A DNA stretch of 15,591 nucleotides from Actinomycetota bacterium (lineage in GTDB: Bacteria > Actinomycetota > Actinomycetes > Actinomycetales > Microbacteriaceae). The stretch covers positions 1 through 15,591 of the forward strand of contig WLGC01000005.1 in the NCBI GenBank assembly GCA_009703465.1, written 5' to 3'. The notes below the pieces were generated by a model, which was not told where the DNA came from, made no database searches, and saw only the letters and a program-made list of their open reading frames with translations. Shown here piece by piece: positions 6,243-13,874 of the stretch. The position numbers were made by a program, and so were the translations under genes. Numbering within the stretch: the stretch's first letter is position 1; each line of letters starts with the position of its first letter.

Positions 6243-6861
6243 CGGCCAGGGTGGGTCTAAGAATAAGGGAAATCCTGTGCTCCAGCGCTATTGCACTCAG
6301 TACCGGCCCAACCGCATCAATGGGAACCCATAGTTCAACTGCCTGAGATTCGCTGGCAAAGATTTCATCACTACTGATTAATTGGGAAACTTCGGCTCCC
6401 AACACGAGCACATAGGGCTCAGCTAACACTTTGTCGTCAGTAAGTGGAGCAACCCAAACATCAACCGATGCTCCAGATACTAAACCCATCGGTAACCCCA
6501 TTGCTGATTTCACAACAACTGGGACCCTTTCATCAATGACGGCATTTGCCAGCATGCTGCGCGGAATCAACTGGCCGGCTCTAACTGGGCCAAGAAGATA
6601 GCCACCTTTGGGTAACTCACCCATTGGAAGGTATTGGTTGGCGCTGGTGCCTAGATTTAACTCAGCCACTTGAGCATCCGAATCAGTAATTGCACTACCG
6701 GCTGGCAGATCTCGGCTGGCCACCAGGAATTTATCGGTGTGGTTGTTCAGCTCTATAACGTATGCCACCCCTAGGGCTGCGCTGAGGAAAAAAGTAATTG
6801 AGAGGACTAATTTCTGCGTGCGAGATTGCTGCGGCGACTTTAGTTTTCGTATTTTGGCCAT
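6235..6861 (-). CDS. SAF-domain membrane-anchored protein, CpaB/RcpC-like
   Basis: A 208-residue protein with a basic cytoplasmic N-terminus (MAKIRKLKSPQQSRTQK), one membrane helix at about residues 18-37, and an outward-facing remainder. Residues about 44-107 form a SAF domain: FLVASRDLPAGSAITDSDAQ, then YLLGPVRAGQLIPRSML. This is the layout of CpaB/RcpC proteins of Tad/Flp pilus systems, although those are often longer. The C-terminal half (VSGASVDVWVAP, then EIFASESQAVELWVP) resembles the beta-rich RcpC/CpaB C-terminal domain. No Shine-Dalgarno sequence is evident before the ATG, which lies 35 bases after the preceding stop. The gene overlaps the CpaE-like ATPase by 8 bases, so the two products probably work together. 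No pilin, prepilin peptidase or TadA gene is in view. Confidence 0.82.
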   Translation of the reverse strand: MAKIRKLKSPQQSRTQKLVLSITFFLSAALGVAYVIELNNHTDKFLVASRDLPAGSAITDSDAQVAELNLGTSANQYLPMGELPKGGYLLGPVRAGQLIPRSMLANAVIDERVPVVVKSAMGLPMGLVSGASVDVWVAPLTDDKVLAEPYVLVLGAEVSQLISSDEIFASESQAVELWVPIDAVGPVLSAIALEHRISLILRPTLADG

Positions 6862-6896
6862 GCTGAGAGTAAATAACTAGGCGCCCGAATGATGCT

Positions 6897-7457
6897 TTAG
6901 TTATCCACAATTGAATCTATGCTCAGCTGAGCCAGGGACAGGATTGGCACGTAAATCTCCTTTGCGGCTGCGCCTTGATGAGTTAGCAGAAATCCGTCGG
7001 AACTGCCTCGAACCGCACCGGTTTTTTGGAAGTCTGGGTTATCAAAAGTGCGCCAACGCATGAGCCCCGGCAATGGAAGGTGTGTGAGAAAGATGCCGAT
7101 GGTTTCATCGATTTGGCGAACCCTGGGCAGGCTTTCATCCTGCGCTTCCAAGAAAACAACCTCACTGATGTACCTAGTAGAAAAAATGTGCCAGGTTGGC
7201 CTATCCAGATCTAAGCCGGCTATGAAATCCACACCGATTATTGGTGCAATTAGTTTCATCCTGAGGGTCTTAGTTCTCACCTCGATTATTTTTACTTCTA
7301 GGTGAGCCAGATGATTTGAGCCTTGATTTGCTACAGCTTCAAATTGTGCTTCTAGATCCTCAAAAATATCCTCGATATGCATTTCGTCATTATTCAGAGA
7401 TAACCGACGTTGCGAAATAGTTATGCACAGGTTAGAAAAAAGGCTTGCAACGGACAT
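6897..7457 (-). CDS. Conserved-looking hypothetical protein, first gene of the SAF/ATPase/kinase cluster
   Basis: I do not recognise a family for this 186-residue protein. It has no signal peptide or membrane helix. An acidic helical stretch EDIFEDLEAQFEAVA (about 29-43) leads into a compact region rich in beta-type residues (LEVKIIEVRTKTLRMKLIA, then VDFIAGLDLDRPTWHIFSTR). The end has GAVRGSSDGFLLTHQGAAAKEIYVPILSLAQLSI, also beta-like. The start is uncertain: ATG 7457 is used here, but Met26 (ATG at 7380-7382, reading MHIEDIFEDLEAQFEA) looks a more natural protein start. Neither has a good ribosome site. A TAGACC six bases before ATG 7457 could be the -10 of a leaderless transcript. It lies 35 bases upstream of the SAF gene on the same strand, so it probably leads the operon. 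Confidence 0.68.
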   Translation of the reverse strand: MSVASLFSNLCITISQRRLSLNNDEMHIEDIFEDLEAQFEAVANQGSNHLAHLEVKIIEVRTKTLRMKLIAPIIGVDFIAGLDLDRPTWHIFSTRYISEVVFLEAQDESLPRVRQIDETIGIFLTHLPLPGLMRWRTFDNPDFQKTGAVRGSSDGFLLTHQGAAAKEIYVPILSLAQLSIDSIVDN

Positions 7458-7463
7458 TTGATA

Positions 7464-7469
7464 GGTCTA
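7464..7469 (-). promoter_or_regulatory. Candidate -10 box for the SAF/ATPase/kinase cluster
   Basis: Minus-strand TAGACC ends six bases before the ATG at 7457, resembling the TAGACT seven bases before bcp. A second TAGACG lies just upstream at 7471-7476. The 83-base gap 7458-7540 must also hold a plus-strand promoter for the divergent gene, which I could not place. No -35 box is clear. Confidence 0.25.
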
Positions 7470-7540
7470 GCGTCTAAATACTTAGGAACAGAATTTTCTA
7501 GGCGCAGTACCAAAGTCGCTAATAGGAAGTGGGAGAACCC

Positions 7541-7993
7541 ATGGCACAGCACGAGGAGCACGCAGAACCTGAGAAAAAACCCAAAGTACGAAATGTAAAA
7601 AACCTAAAACAGGCCGAAGATTTCTTTGGGCCGCAGTACAACAAAACTTCAGAGCTGCCAGATCCAGAGGCCAGCTTAAAAGTCCTTGCAACCGGTGTAG
7701 TTGAAGTAATTGCTGGATCTAGACAAATAGATCAGCTGGCTAGATTCCTAACCGATGAGGTTTATCAGCGTCTGTCGAGAAGAGCAGTTATTGCCAGGCA
7801 GCGCAGAGATGAACTTGGCCAAAAAGCACATTTTCAAAATTTTGCTGTTCAGAACATTATCAATAAGTCACCCAGAGACGGCGTAATTGAATCTGTCGTT
7901 CTATTGAAGTCAAAGCAACGAGTCCGAGCGGTAACCATAAGGCTAGAAGGCATCAACAGCCGTTGGCGAGCAACAGCGGTTAGTGTTCTTTGA
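7541..7993 (+). CDS. Rv3235-like protein of unknown function
   Basis: A 150-residue protein with a charged, probably disordered N-terminus (AQHEEHAEPEKKPKVRNV) and a folded C-terminal part starting near residue 45. The region VVEVIAGSRQIDQLARFLTDEVYQRLSRRA, followed by basic residues and a terminal SRWRATAVSVL, resembles the Rv3235 family of small actinobacterial proteins (Pfam DUF6459, named from memory) found near secA. In that family a Trp-Arg motif closes the domain, as here. I chose ATG 7541 over GTG 7529 because GGGAG at 7531-7535 sits five bases upstream of the ATG, an ideal ribosome site. The gene is divergent from the SAF/kinase cluster and convergent with secA, whose stop lies five bases away. 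Biochemical function is unknown, and no catalytic motif is visible. Confidence 0.75.
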   Translation: MAQHEEHAEPEKKPKVRNVKNLKQAEDFFGPQYNKTSELPDPEASLKVLATGVVEVIAGSRQIDQLARFLTDEVYQRLSRRAVIARQRRDELGQKAHFQNFAVQNIINKSPRDGVIESVVLLKSKQRVRAVTIRLEGINSRWRATAVSVL

Positions 7994-7998
7994 GCTAA

Positions 7999-10680
7999 CT
8001 AGGACTTGAAGAAAGAACTACCTTTTCCATCAGCAGGTTTTGCCTGCTTTTGTCCAGAGGCTTGCGCACCTTGATTACCAGCCTGATTTACACGGGTCTC
8101 GTTGGCTGCGTGAGCCTCTGGTGCCCCATCCTCATTTGGCGCGGTGTAGGTCAACTTTGAAGGGTCAATTGTTGGAGCCGCGGTCACTTCAACTTCAACA
8201 TTGAACATGTACTTGACAACTTCTTCTTTAATTGATCCCATCATCTGCTGGAACATGCCAAAGCCCTCGCGCTGGTATTCCACCAAAGGATCACGCTGAG
8301 CCATAGCTCTAAGTCCAATGCCTTCTTTTAGGTAGTCCATCTCGTAAAGGTGCTCGCGCCACTTTCGGTCGACCACCGATAGAACTACCCTGCGCTCAAG
8401 CTCGCGCATACCGGCATCACCAATTTGCTTTGAGCGTTTTTCGTAGGCAAGTTTGGCATCACTGAGCAACTCTTGAGTTAGCCAGTCTTTGGTTAGCTTG
8501 GAGCGGTTGCCGGCCTCAGCCAATACTTCAGAAATCTCTAGGCCAACTGGATAAATTGCCTTCAGGTCCACCCAAAGTGCATCAAGGTCCCAGTCGTTAC
8601 CAGTTGCATCGGAAACGTGTGAGGAAACAATTGCGCTAATTGCATCAGCCAAGAAGGAATCAATGCGCATAGCAATGTCATCACCTTCAAGAATGTGGCG
8701 ACGGTCGCCGTAGATTGCCTCACGCTGTCTATTTAGCACGTCATCATATTTCAATACGTTTTTGCGAATTTCAGCGTTGCGACCTTCAACCTGAGTCTGG
8801 GCGCTTTGGATAGCACGGCTAACTATTTTTGATTCAATGGCAGTGTCATCTGGAACTGAGGCACGGTTCATTAGAGAGCTTGCCGCTCCAGAATTAAATA
8901 GGCGCATCAGGTCATCGGTCAGTGATAGGTAAAAACGAGATTCACCCTTGTCGCCTTGACGTCCCGAACGACCACGCAGCTGATTATCAATTCGGCGTGA
9001 TTCGTGTCTTTCGGTACCTAGTACGTATAAACCACCAACCGCGATTACTTTTTCAGCTTCCTCGGCGACAGTTTCTTTGATCTTGGCAAATTCCTCTGCC
9101 CATGCTGCTTCATAAGCCTCTGGATTTTCTTCAGCATCAAGTCCACGCTTGCTTAAGGCATCAACCGTCAAGAACTCTGCGTTACCGCCGAGCATCACGT
9201 CTGTGCCTCGACCGGCCATGTTTGTGGCAACGGTTACAGCCCCTAGGCGTCCGGCCTGAGCTACGATAATTGCCTCACGAGCGTGATTCTTTGCGTTTAG
9301 AACTTCGTGACGGATACCTTTTTTAGCTAGCAGCTTGGAAAGGTACTCGCTCTTTTCAACGCTGGTGGTTCCAACCAAAACTGGTTGACCTTTTTCATAT
9401 CGCTGTGCAATATCTTCAACAACCATGTTGAATTTAATTTCTTCGTTCTTATAGATCAGATCCGCTTGATCAATTCTGATCATTGGCTTGTTGGTTGGAA
9501 TTGGTACGACACCTAGTTTGTAGGTGGACATAAACTCACCAGCTTCGGTCTCTGCCGTACCGGTCATACCGGCAAGCTTCTTGTATAGACGGAAGTAGTT
9601 CTGCAAAGTAACAGTGGCTAGAGTTTGGTTTTCGGCCTTGACCTCTACGCCTTCTTTTGCCTCGATTGCTTGGTGAATACCTTCGTTGTAGCGGCGGCCA
9701 GCCAGGATGCGTCCGGTGTGCTCATCAACAATCAGCACCTCACCGTTCATGACCACGTAATCTTTATCGCGCTTGAAAAGTGCTTTAGCTCTAATTGAGT
9801 TGTTTAAGAATGAGATCAGCGGTGTGTTTTGTGACTCATATAGATTGCCGATACCAAGGTAATCTTCAACCTTGGTAATTCCAGGCTCCAGAATTCCAAT
9901 GGTGCGCTTTTTCTCGTCTACCTCGTAGTCGATTACCGGCTGAAGTTTTTCAGCAATCTTTGCAAACTCGGTAAACCAACGATTTGCCTCGCCAGAAGAT
10001 GGGCCAGAGATAATTAGCGGTGTTCTAGCCTCGTCGATAAGAATCGAGTCAACCTCATCCACGATTGCATAGAAATGACCGCGCTGAACCATGTCTTGCT
10101 GTTGCCAAGCCATGTTGTCGCGCAGGTAGTCAAAACCAAATTCATTATTTGTTCCATAGGTGATGTCCGCAAGGTACTGCTCGCGACGCTCAGCAGGTTC
10201 TTGACCGGAAATAATGCAACCGGTGGTCATTCCGAGTGCTCTAAAAATGCGGCCCATCAAATCAGACTGGTAGCTGGCCAAAAAGTCGTTTACCGTCACG
10301 ATGTGAACACCGCGTCCAGCAATTGCGTTTAGGTAGGCAGGAAGAGTTGCCACCAGTGTCTTTCCTTCACCGGTTCGCATCTCGGCGATGTTTCCTAGGT
10401 GAAGCGCAGCCCCACCCATGATTTGAACATCAAAGTGACGCATGCCCAGGGTTCGCTTGGCAGCCTCTCGAACCGCCGCAAAAGCCTCAGGCAGCAGATC
10501 ATCGAGGCTTTCGCCGGCTCCGTAGCGCTCACGCAGCGAAACGGTTTCATTGGCCAACTCCTCATCGGAAAGTTGACTGAAATTCTCCTCGAGCGAGTTC
10601 ACTGCCTTGGTGTAGTTGCGAAGCTTGACTAGGATTCTGCCTTCGCCGGCGCGGAGTAATTTGTCGATGAAATTTGCCAA
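7999..10680 (-). CDS. secA: Protein translocase ATPase SecA
   Basis: SecA is the ATP-driven motor that pushes unfolded preproteins through SecYEG. At 893 residues this is full length. Nucleotide-binding domain 1 has Walker A MRTGEGKT (101-108, Lys107) and Walker [21 protein letters not shown] (Asp208-Glu209). The conserved [14 protein letters not shown] segment is at 177-190. Domain 2 shows [18 protein letters not shown] and the arginine-finger motif [20 protein letters not shown]. The C-terminal tail is Gln/Ala/Lys rich ([15 protein letters not shown]) and has no CxC-x8-C(H/C) zinc motif. The start is TTG (CAA on the plus strand at 10678-10680): it gives the expected N-terminus with helix [14 protein letters not shown] and has GGAG eight bases upstream. 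Because only one SecA is visible, I cannot say whether a SecA2 exists elsewhere. Confidence 0.97.
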   Translation of the reverse strand: MANFIDKLLRAGEGRILVKLRNYTKAVNSLEENFSQLSDEELANETVSLRERYGAGESLDDLLPEAFAAVREAAKRTLGMRHFDVQIMGGAALHLGNIAEMRTGEGKTLVATLPAYLNAIAGRGVHIVTVNDFLASYQSDLMGRIFRALGMTTGCIISGQEPAERREQYLADITYGTNNEFGFDYLRDNMAWQQQDMVQRGHFYAIVDEVDSILIDEARTPLIISGPSSGEANRWFTEFAKIAEKLQPVIDYEVDEKKRTIGILEPGITKVEDYLGIGNLYESQNTPLISFLNNSIRAKALFKRDKDYVVMNGEVLIVDEHTGRILAGRRYNEGIHQAIEAKEGVEVKAENQTLATVTLQNYFRLYKKLAGMTGTAETEAGEFMSTYKLGVVPIPTNKPMIRIDQADLIYKNEEIKFNMVVEDIAQRYEKGQPVLVGTTSVEKSEYLSKLLAKKGIRHEVLNAKNHAREAIIVAQAGRLGAVTVATNMAGRGTDVMLGGNAEFLTVDALSKRGLDAEENPEAYEAAWAEEFAKIKETVAEEAEKVIAVGGLYVLGTERHESRRIDNQLRGRSGRQGDKGESRFYLSLTDDLMRLFNSGAASSLMNRASVPDDTAIESKIVSRAIQSAQTQVEGRNAEIRKNVLKYDDVLNRQREAIYGDRRHILEGDDIAMRIDSFLADAISAIVSSHVSDATGNDWDLDALWVDLKAIYPVGLEISEVLAEAGNRSKLTKDWLTQELLSDAKLAYEKRSKQIGDAGMRELERRVVLSVVDRKWREHLYEMDYLKEGIGLRAMAQRDPLVEYQREGFGMFQQMMGSIKEEVVKYMFNVEVEVTAAPTIDPSKLTYTAPNEDGAPEAHAANETRVNQAGNQGAQASGQKQAKPADGKGSSFFKS

Positions 10681-10761
10681 GGTTTTTGCTCCAAATGTAT
10701 TGAGGTTCAGTGTTCAATCTTATGCGAAAGCCATCCTTGGGCCCGCGGGGCTGGGTTTTTG
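10681..10761 (-). promoter_or_regulatory. secA leader region with ribosome site and possible -10
   Basis: GGAG at 10689-10692 is the ribosome site for the TTG start of secA, eight bases away. Further upstream on the minus strand CATAAGAT (within about 10718-10725) could be a -10 box, so secA may have its own promoter in addition to read-through from hpf. A short GC-rich hairpin (GCCC-GCG-GGGC, 10741-10751) lies just past the hpf stop; its T run (10756-10760) is on the plus-strand side, so it is not a standard terminator for hpf. Confidence 0.35.
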
Positions 10762-11379
10762 CTATTGCTTCAAGGAGATAACCCCGTAGTTCCAACCCTT
10801 TCGGCGGTAAACCACACTGGTTTTTCCAGTTTCAGAGTCAAGAAATAGGTAGAAATCGTGGCCAACCAGCTCCATCCGATAAAGGGCATCATCAACTGAA
10901 ATAGGTGAGCCTTCAAACTCCTTCCGGCGAATAACCACTGGGCTTTCGCCAAAATCAATAGCAGGCTCTGCTTCTATAGGTGCAGTTTTTCCAAGAAGAA
11001 CATCTGACTCCACCGGGTTAATGCTCAATTCGGCAAAGTTATGCGCCGACAACTCACTGGCTCCAGCCTCACCGTGGTGATGTTTGCGGCGATCAGCAGC
11101 TCGGCGAAGCCGTTCGGCCAATTTACCGAAAGCAATATCAAAAGCTGCGAATTTATCTGCAGCGTTCGCCTCGGCACGAATAACGTGGCCTGGCTCAAAT
11201 ACGGTTAGCTCCACTTGGTCTTCTGGACCGGAATTTCTGCTGTGGTCATGTCGAGTTACTTTGACCTCAACATTTTGAACCTTTGGAGAGTAATGCTCTA
11301 CCTTTGCAGTTCGATCAAGTACGTACTCCCTAAAGCGTTCTGAAACGCTTAGGTTTCGAGCTGTGAAATTCACTTCCAT
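10762..11379 (-). CDS. hpf: Ribosome hibernation promoting factor, long form
   Basis: Long-form HPF dimerises inactive 70S ribosomes into 100S particles during stationary phase or stress. At 205 residues it has both expected parts. The N-terminal S30AE domain (about 1-105) opens MEVNFTARNLSVSERFREYV and contains a basic helix LAERLRRAADRRKHHH that binds the ribosomal mRNA/tRNA channel. After a variable linker, the C-terminal dimerisation domain (about 145-205) reads VIRRKEFEGSPISVDDALYRMELVGHDFYLF region and ends YRRKGWNYGVISLKQ. The linker is acidic and low in complexity. GAGG at 11385-11388, five bases before the ATG, is a good ribosome site. Position between comF and secA matches the standard actinobacterial order. 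A palindromic promoter candidate lies about 40 bases upstream. Confidence 0.95.
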   Translation of the reverse strand: MEVNFTARNLSVSERFREYVLDRTAKVEHYSPKVQNVEVKVTRHDHSRNSGPEDQVELTVFEPGHVIRAEANAADKFAAFDIAFGKLAERLRRAADRRKHHHGEAGASELSAHNFAELSINPVESDVLLGKTAPIEAEPAIDFGESPVVIRRKEFEGSPISVDDALYRMELVGHDFYLFLDSETGKTSVVYRRKGWNYGVISLKQ

Positions 11380-11419
11380 GATTGCCTCGATCTCTAGGGG
11401 CTACTTTGCCCTTACCTGA

Positions 11420-11431
11420 AAGGTATACCTT
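11420..11431 (-). promoter_or_regulatory. Perfect palindrome / candidate -10 of hpf
   Basis: AAGGTATACCTT is a perfect 12-base palindrome overlapping the comF stop codon (11430-11432) and lying 40 bases before the hpf start. Its core on the minus strand, GGTATACCT, resembles an extended -10 box (TATACC), which would put the start of transcription near 11415 and leave a leader of about 35 bases. No -35 box is evident at normal spacing. It could instead be an operator. The leader also contains a small GGGC/GCCC stem. Confidence 0.4.
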
Positions 11432-12131
11432 AAATTGCTGCCGCTCTAGCCTTTTGCAGATGTTTGGGTAAAGTCTCAGCGAAAACTACAAAGCCAGAAA
11501 CCCGCAGACCAGACTCCGATAGACACCTAGCCGCTTCAAGCAAGGTTGAGCCGGTAGTGACAACATCATCTACCAGCCATATTTCTTTGGAGCTGGGTGG
11601 ACGAACTAGCGAGATTGCCCCCGCTAGGTTCTGCCTTCTGGCCAAGCCAACTTGGGAAGCCTGATCTAAGACTTCCCGATTTAGTCTGAGGCAATTTTCA
11701 ACCTGAATCTTTATTGATTTTTGTTTTCTAAGATAGTTGGAAATTTTCTTTGCTAAAAGCAGCGACGGATTAAACCCACGCTTTTGAAATGAAGTTTTTT
11801 TACTTGGAATCGGTACCAAGCACACGCTTCGGAACGAGTTGTTTTCTTTGAGCCCAGCCGCTAGAGATGTAGCCATATGTTTTGCCATAGCTGAAGCAAG
11901 AGAGGTTTGCGAATTCTCTTTGAGTTCGTGAACTAGCGTCGCGGCAGATTTGCTGTAATGACTGACCGCAAAGCCTTTTAGTAAGAAGCCATCTGTGTTG
12001 GAACGCTGTACTTCAATAACGGGACCAGAAAATACAGATTTGCACGCGGAGCACAACGGGGAGCCCTTGCGTTGGCACAGAACGCAAATACCCGGAAGAA
12101 CAAGATTTAGAAACTCTTCAATTACATTCAC
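11430..12131 (-). CDS. comF: ComF-family phosphoribosyltransferase-like protein
   Basis: ComF proteins combine an N-terminal zinc ribbon with a type I phosphoribosyltransferase fold; in competent bacteria they act in the cytoplasm on incoming DNA, while in many actinobacteria the role is unproven. This 233-residue copy has the zinc ligands Cys16, Cys19, Cys27 and Cys30 (CVLC and CSAC). The middle has VPIPSKKTSFQKRGFNPSLLLA (about 106-127), the typical ComF signature with the R-G-F-N core. The PRPP-binding loop is LVDDVVTTGSTL (186-197). The start is GTG with no clear ribosome site and is preceded directly by a hairpin. It lies between lpqB and hpf, as in mycobacteria (Rv3242c). Lysine and asparagine are more frequent than in neighbouring proteins. 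Confidence 0.92.
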   Translation of the reverse strand: MNVIEEFLNLVLPGICVLCQRKGSPLCSACKSVFSGPVIEVQRSNTDGFLLKGFAVSHYSKSAATLVHELKENSQTSLASAMAKHMATSLAAGLKENNSFRSVCLVPIPSKKTSFQKRGFNPSLLLAKKISNYLRKQKSIKIQVENCLRLNREVLDQASQVGLARRQNLAGAISLVRPPSSKEIWLVDDVVTTGSTLLEAARCLSESGLRVSGFVVFAETLPKHLQKARAAAI

Positions 12132-12153
12132 CCAAGAAAGTTTGGCTTCTTGG
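12132..12153 (-). promoter_or_regulatory. Hairpin abutting the comF start codon
   Basis: CCAAGAA (12132-12138) and its complement TTCTTGG (12147-12153) form a seven-base-pair stem with an eight-base loop. In the minus-strand transcript the stem ends immediately before the GTG start of comF, occupying the place where a ribosome site should be. It has no T tract, so it is not an ordinary terminator of lpqB. It may restrain translation of comF, but this is inference. Confidence 0.35.
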
Positions 12154-12191
12154 CTCTAGTGAATTCCCCGCTGGCTAAAACCTGTGGATTA

Positions 12192-13874
12192 CTAGTTTCC
12201 TGGGAAGTGGAAGGCGTCGATGTTCTCTCGCAGCCGAGTCCAGTTAGTTCCTCGGTATTGAAACAGGGTTCCAAAATCATCGAGTACATAAACCGATGCG
12301 GCTTGACCAGAAGAAACCATCTCTAGTCCGCTGCTCAACGTTTGCAGACTTCTTGAGTCTCCGCCAATGACGGTAATCCATGGTTGAACAAATAGTGAGT
12401 TCGGTGAGTCCAAAACTCCGATCTGAGTGCTATCTACCCAGGTAGCCATGAATGCTGTTGATGTTCGAATTGGTGAAATAGGTGTGCCCAGGGACTCTGG
12501 AGCACCACCACTGGTTCGGATTACCGCGGCAACCCTGACTCTGCTGGCAAAGCGATCTCCAGTGACTGCAACAATTCGTGACCCCTCTGAACTCACTGAC
12601 AAGCTGAGTCGATTTACTCCGGCTAGCCAGTTTTCTGAAAAGTTAATCCGTTGGCCTTGAGCGTTGAAAACCATGATCATTCGAGCAGCATCGGCTGGAA
12701 CAATCCATATGAAACCGTTTACATCAACTACCGGTGGAAGAAAACCAGTTCCGGAAACTAATCGAAGTGGTAACTCTGTAACTCGATCTAAGCGGCTCAG
12801 GTAGATTCCATCCGAGCTAGTAAACACCACGGTCTTCTTGGCTGCATTGGTGGCAAAGTTAACTGCACCAATTTTTTCAATAAGGTTTCTTGAATTTCCA
12901 ATTTCAACTTCATTGACGCCGTCAAAGTCCACAAGGCTTCCGTTGGCAAGTGCCATAGGCCTAGTCAGTCTAGATTCGGTTCCAGTAAGCGTGCTTGGCA
13001 CCTGATCGATACCGGCACGCTCAATTGTCACTCTTACTGAAAAAACACTGTCCAACTGAAGCAAAGTCTCTCTGATTTGAGATTGAATCAGCTGTTTTGC
13101 TGTAGCGGTTGCGCTAAGCGCTCTGGCCGAAAGGTCGACGTTAGCAATTCCATCCGTGACTGTAACGCTGTTTAAGGTGAGACGAGTTCCATTGGGGATG
13201 GCACTTTCAACCGCATTTTCAAGCCAAGCGCTTGGACCATCCAGAAGTGCACTAACTAATCTGGTGCTTGTTGATGCCCTTAGTGGGAACCAGCGCACAT
13301 CTGGTACTAGGTGCTTTCTTTGCTTATCAAAAAAGTAAATTGAATAAGCTTGGAAGATTACATCGAACACTGGACGAATGACCATGGTGAGATTGGGAGC
13401 ACTACTTATTCGCCACGCTCCAGATGAGTTGTCAAAGTTGACCTCAACAAGCCTTGTGGTTCCAAGTGGTAAAGCTTGGTATTCCCCGCGCTCGTTAATT
13501 CTGGCCGAAATGCGAACTAAAACACTGGCGCTATTGTCATCCAGCAATGTGATTACCGGTGTTCCGTCTTGAATGAGAACTTCCTCGCCAGGATTCCATT
13601 CAGTTTTTAGAGATTCAGTCAGATAAGTTCTGGCGATTTCATAATTATTCTGTGGACCGGTGCCGGCATTGATAAAGCCAAGCAGAATATCTTCCTGGGT
13701 GGCATCCTCAGGAGGGCCTGCAGGTGAGTAGTAAAGATAGTCAGTCTCAAGTCCAGCCTCTAGATTTGGACCCGCAGCAATTTCAGAATTTCTCGGCAAT
13801 TGAGCACAGGCACTGGTAAAACCAAGTGTCGAAACGATTATCAGAATTTGTAATTTCTTAAGCCAACTCTTCAT
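12192..13874 (-). CDS. lpqB: MtrAB-associated lipoprotein LpqB
   Basis: LpqB is an outer-leaflet lipoprotein that modulates the MtrB sensor and influences cell division and envelope homeostasis in mycobacteria. This 560-residue protein has a lipoprotein signal: basic MKSWLKK, a hydrophobic stretch and cleavage before Cys23 in TSAC. The lipobox has Thr rather than Leu or Val at position -3, a tolerated but less usual residue. A GerMN domain spans about 200-290 (STRLVSALLDGPSAWLENAV, then GIANVDLSARAL). The C-terminal half (about 300-560) is beta-rich and corresponds to the LpqB beta-propeller region. The ATG overlaps the mtrB stop by one base (TAATG), and GGGGG six bases upstream is a plausible ribosome site, so translation is coupled to mtrB. 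Confidence 0.95.
   Translation of the reverse strand: MKSWLKKLQILIIVSTLGFTSACAQLPRNSEIAAGPNLEAGLETDYLYYSPAGPPEDATQEDILLGFINAGTGPQNNYEIARTYLTESLKTEWNPGEEVLIQDGTPVITLLDDNSASVLVRISARINERGEYQALPLGTTRLVEVNFDNSSGAWRISSAPNLTMVIRPVFDVIFQAYSIYFFDKQRKHLVPDVRWFPLRASTSTRLVSALLDGPSAWLENAVESAIPNGTRLTLNSVTVTDGIANVDLSARALSATATAKQLIQSQIRETLLQLDSVFSVRVTIERAGIDQVPSTLTGTESRLTRPMALANGSLVDFDGVNEVEIGNSRNLIEKIGAVNFATNAAKKTVVFTSSDGIYLSRLDRVTELPLRLVSGTGFLPPVVDVNGFIWIVPADAARMIMVFNAQGQRINFSENWLAGVNRLSLSVSSEGSRIVAVTGDRFASRVRVAAVIRTSGGAPESLGTPISPIRTSTAFMATWVDSTQIGVLDSPNSLFVQPWITVIGGDSRSLQTLSSGLEMVSSGQAASVYVLDDFGTLFQYRGTNWTRLRENIDAFHFPGN

Noticed and set aside
3912..7457. Reading the SAF and CpaE-like genes as a Tad/Flp pilus locus
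   Set aside because: No pilin, prepilin peptidase, secretion ATPase or inner-membrane TadB/TadC gene occurs in the window, so a pilus assignment is not supported here.
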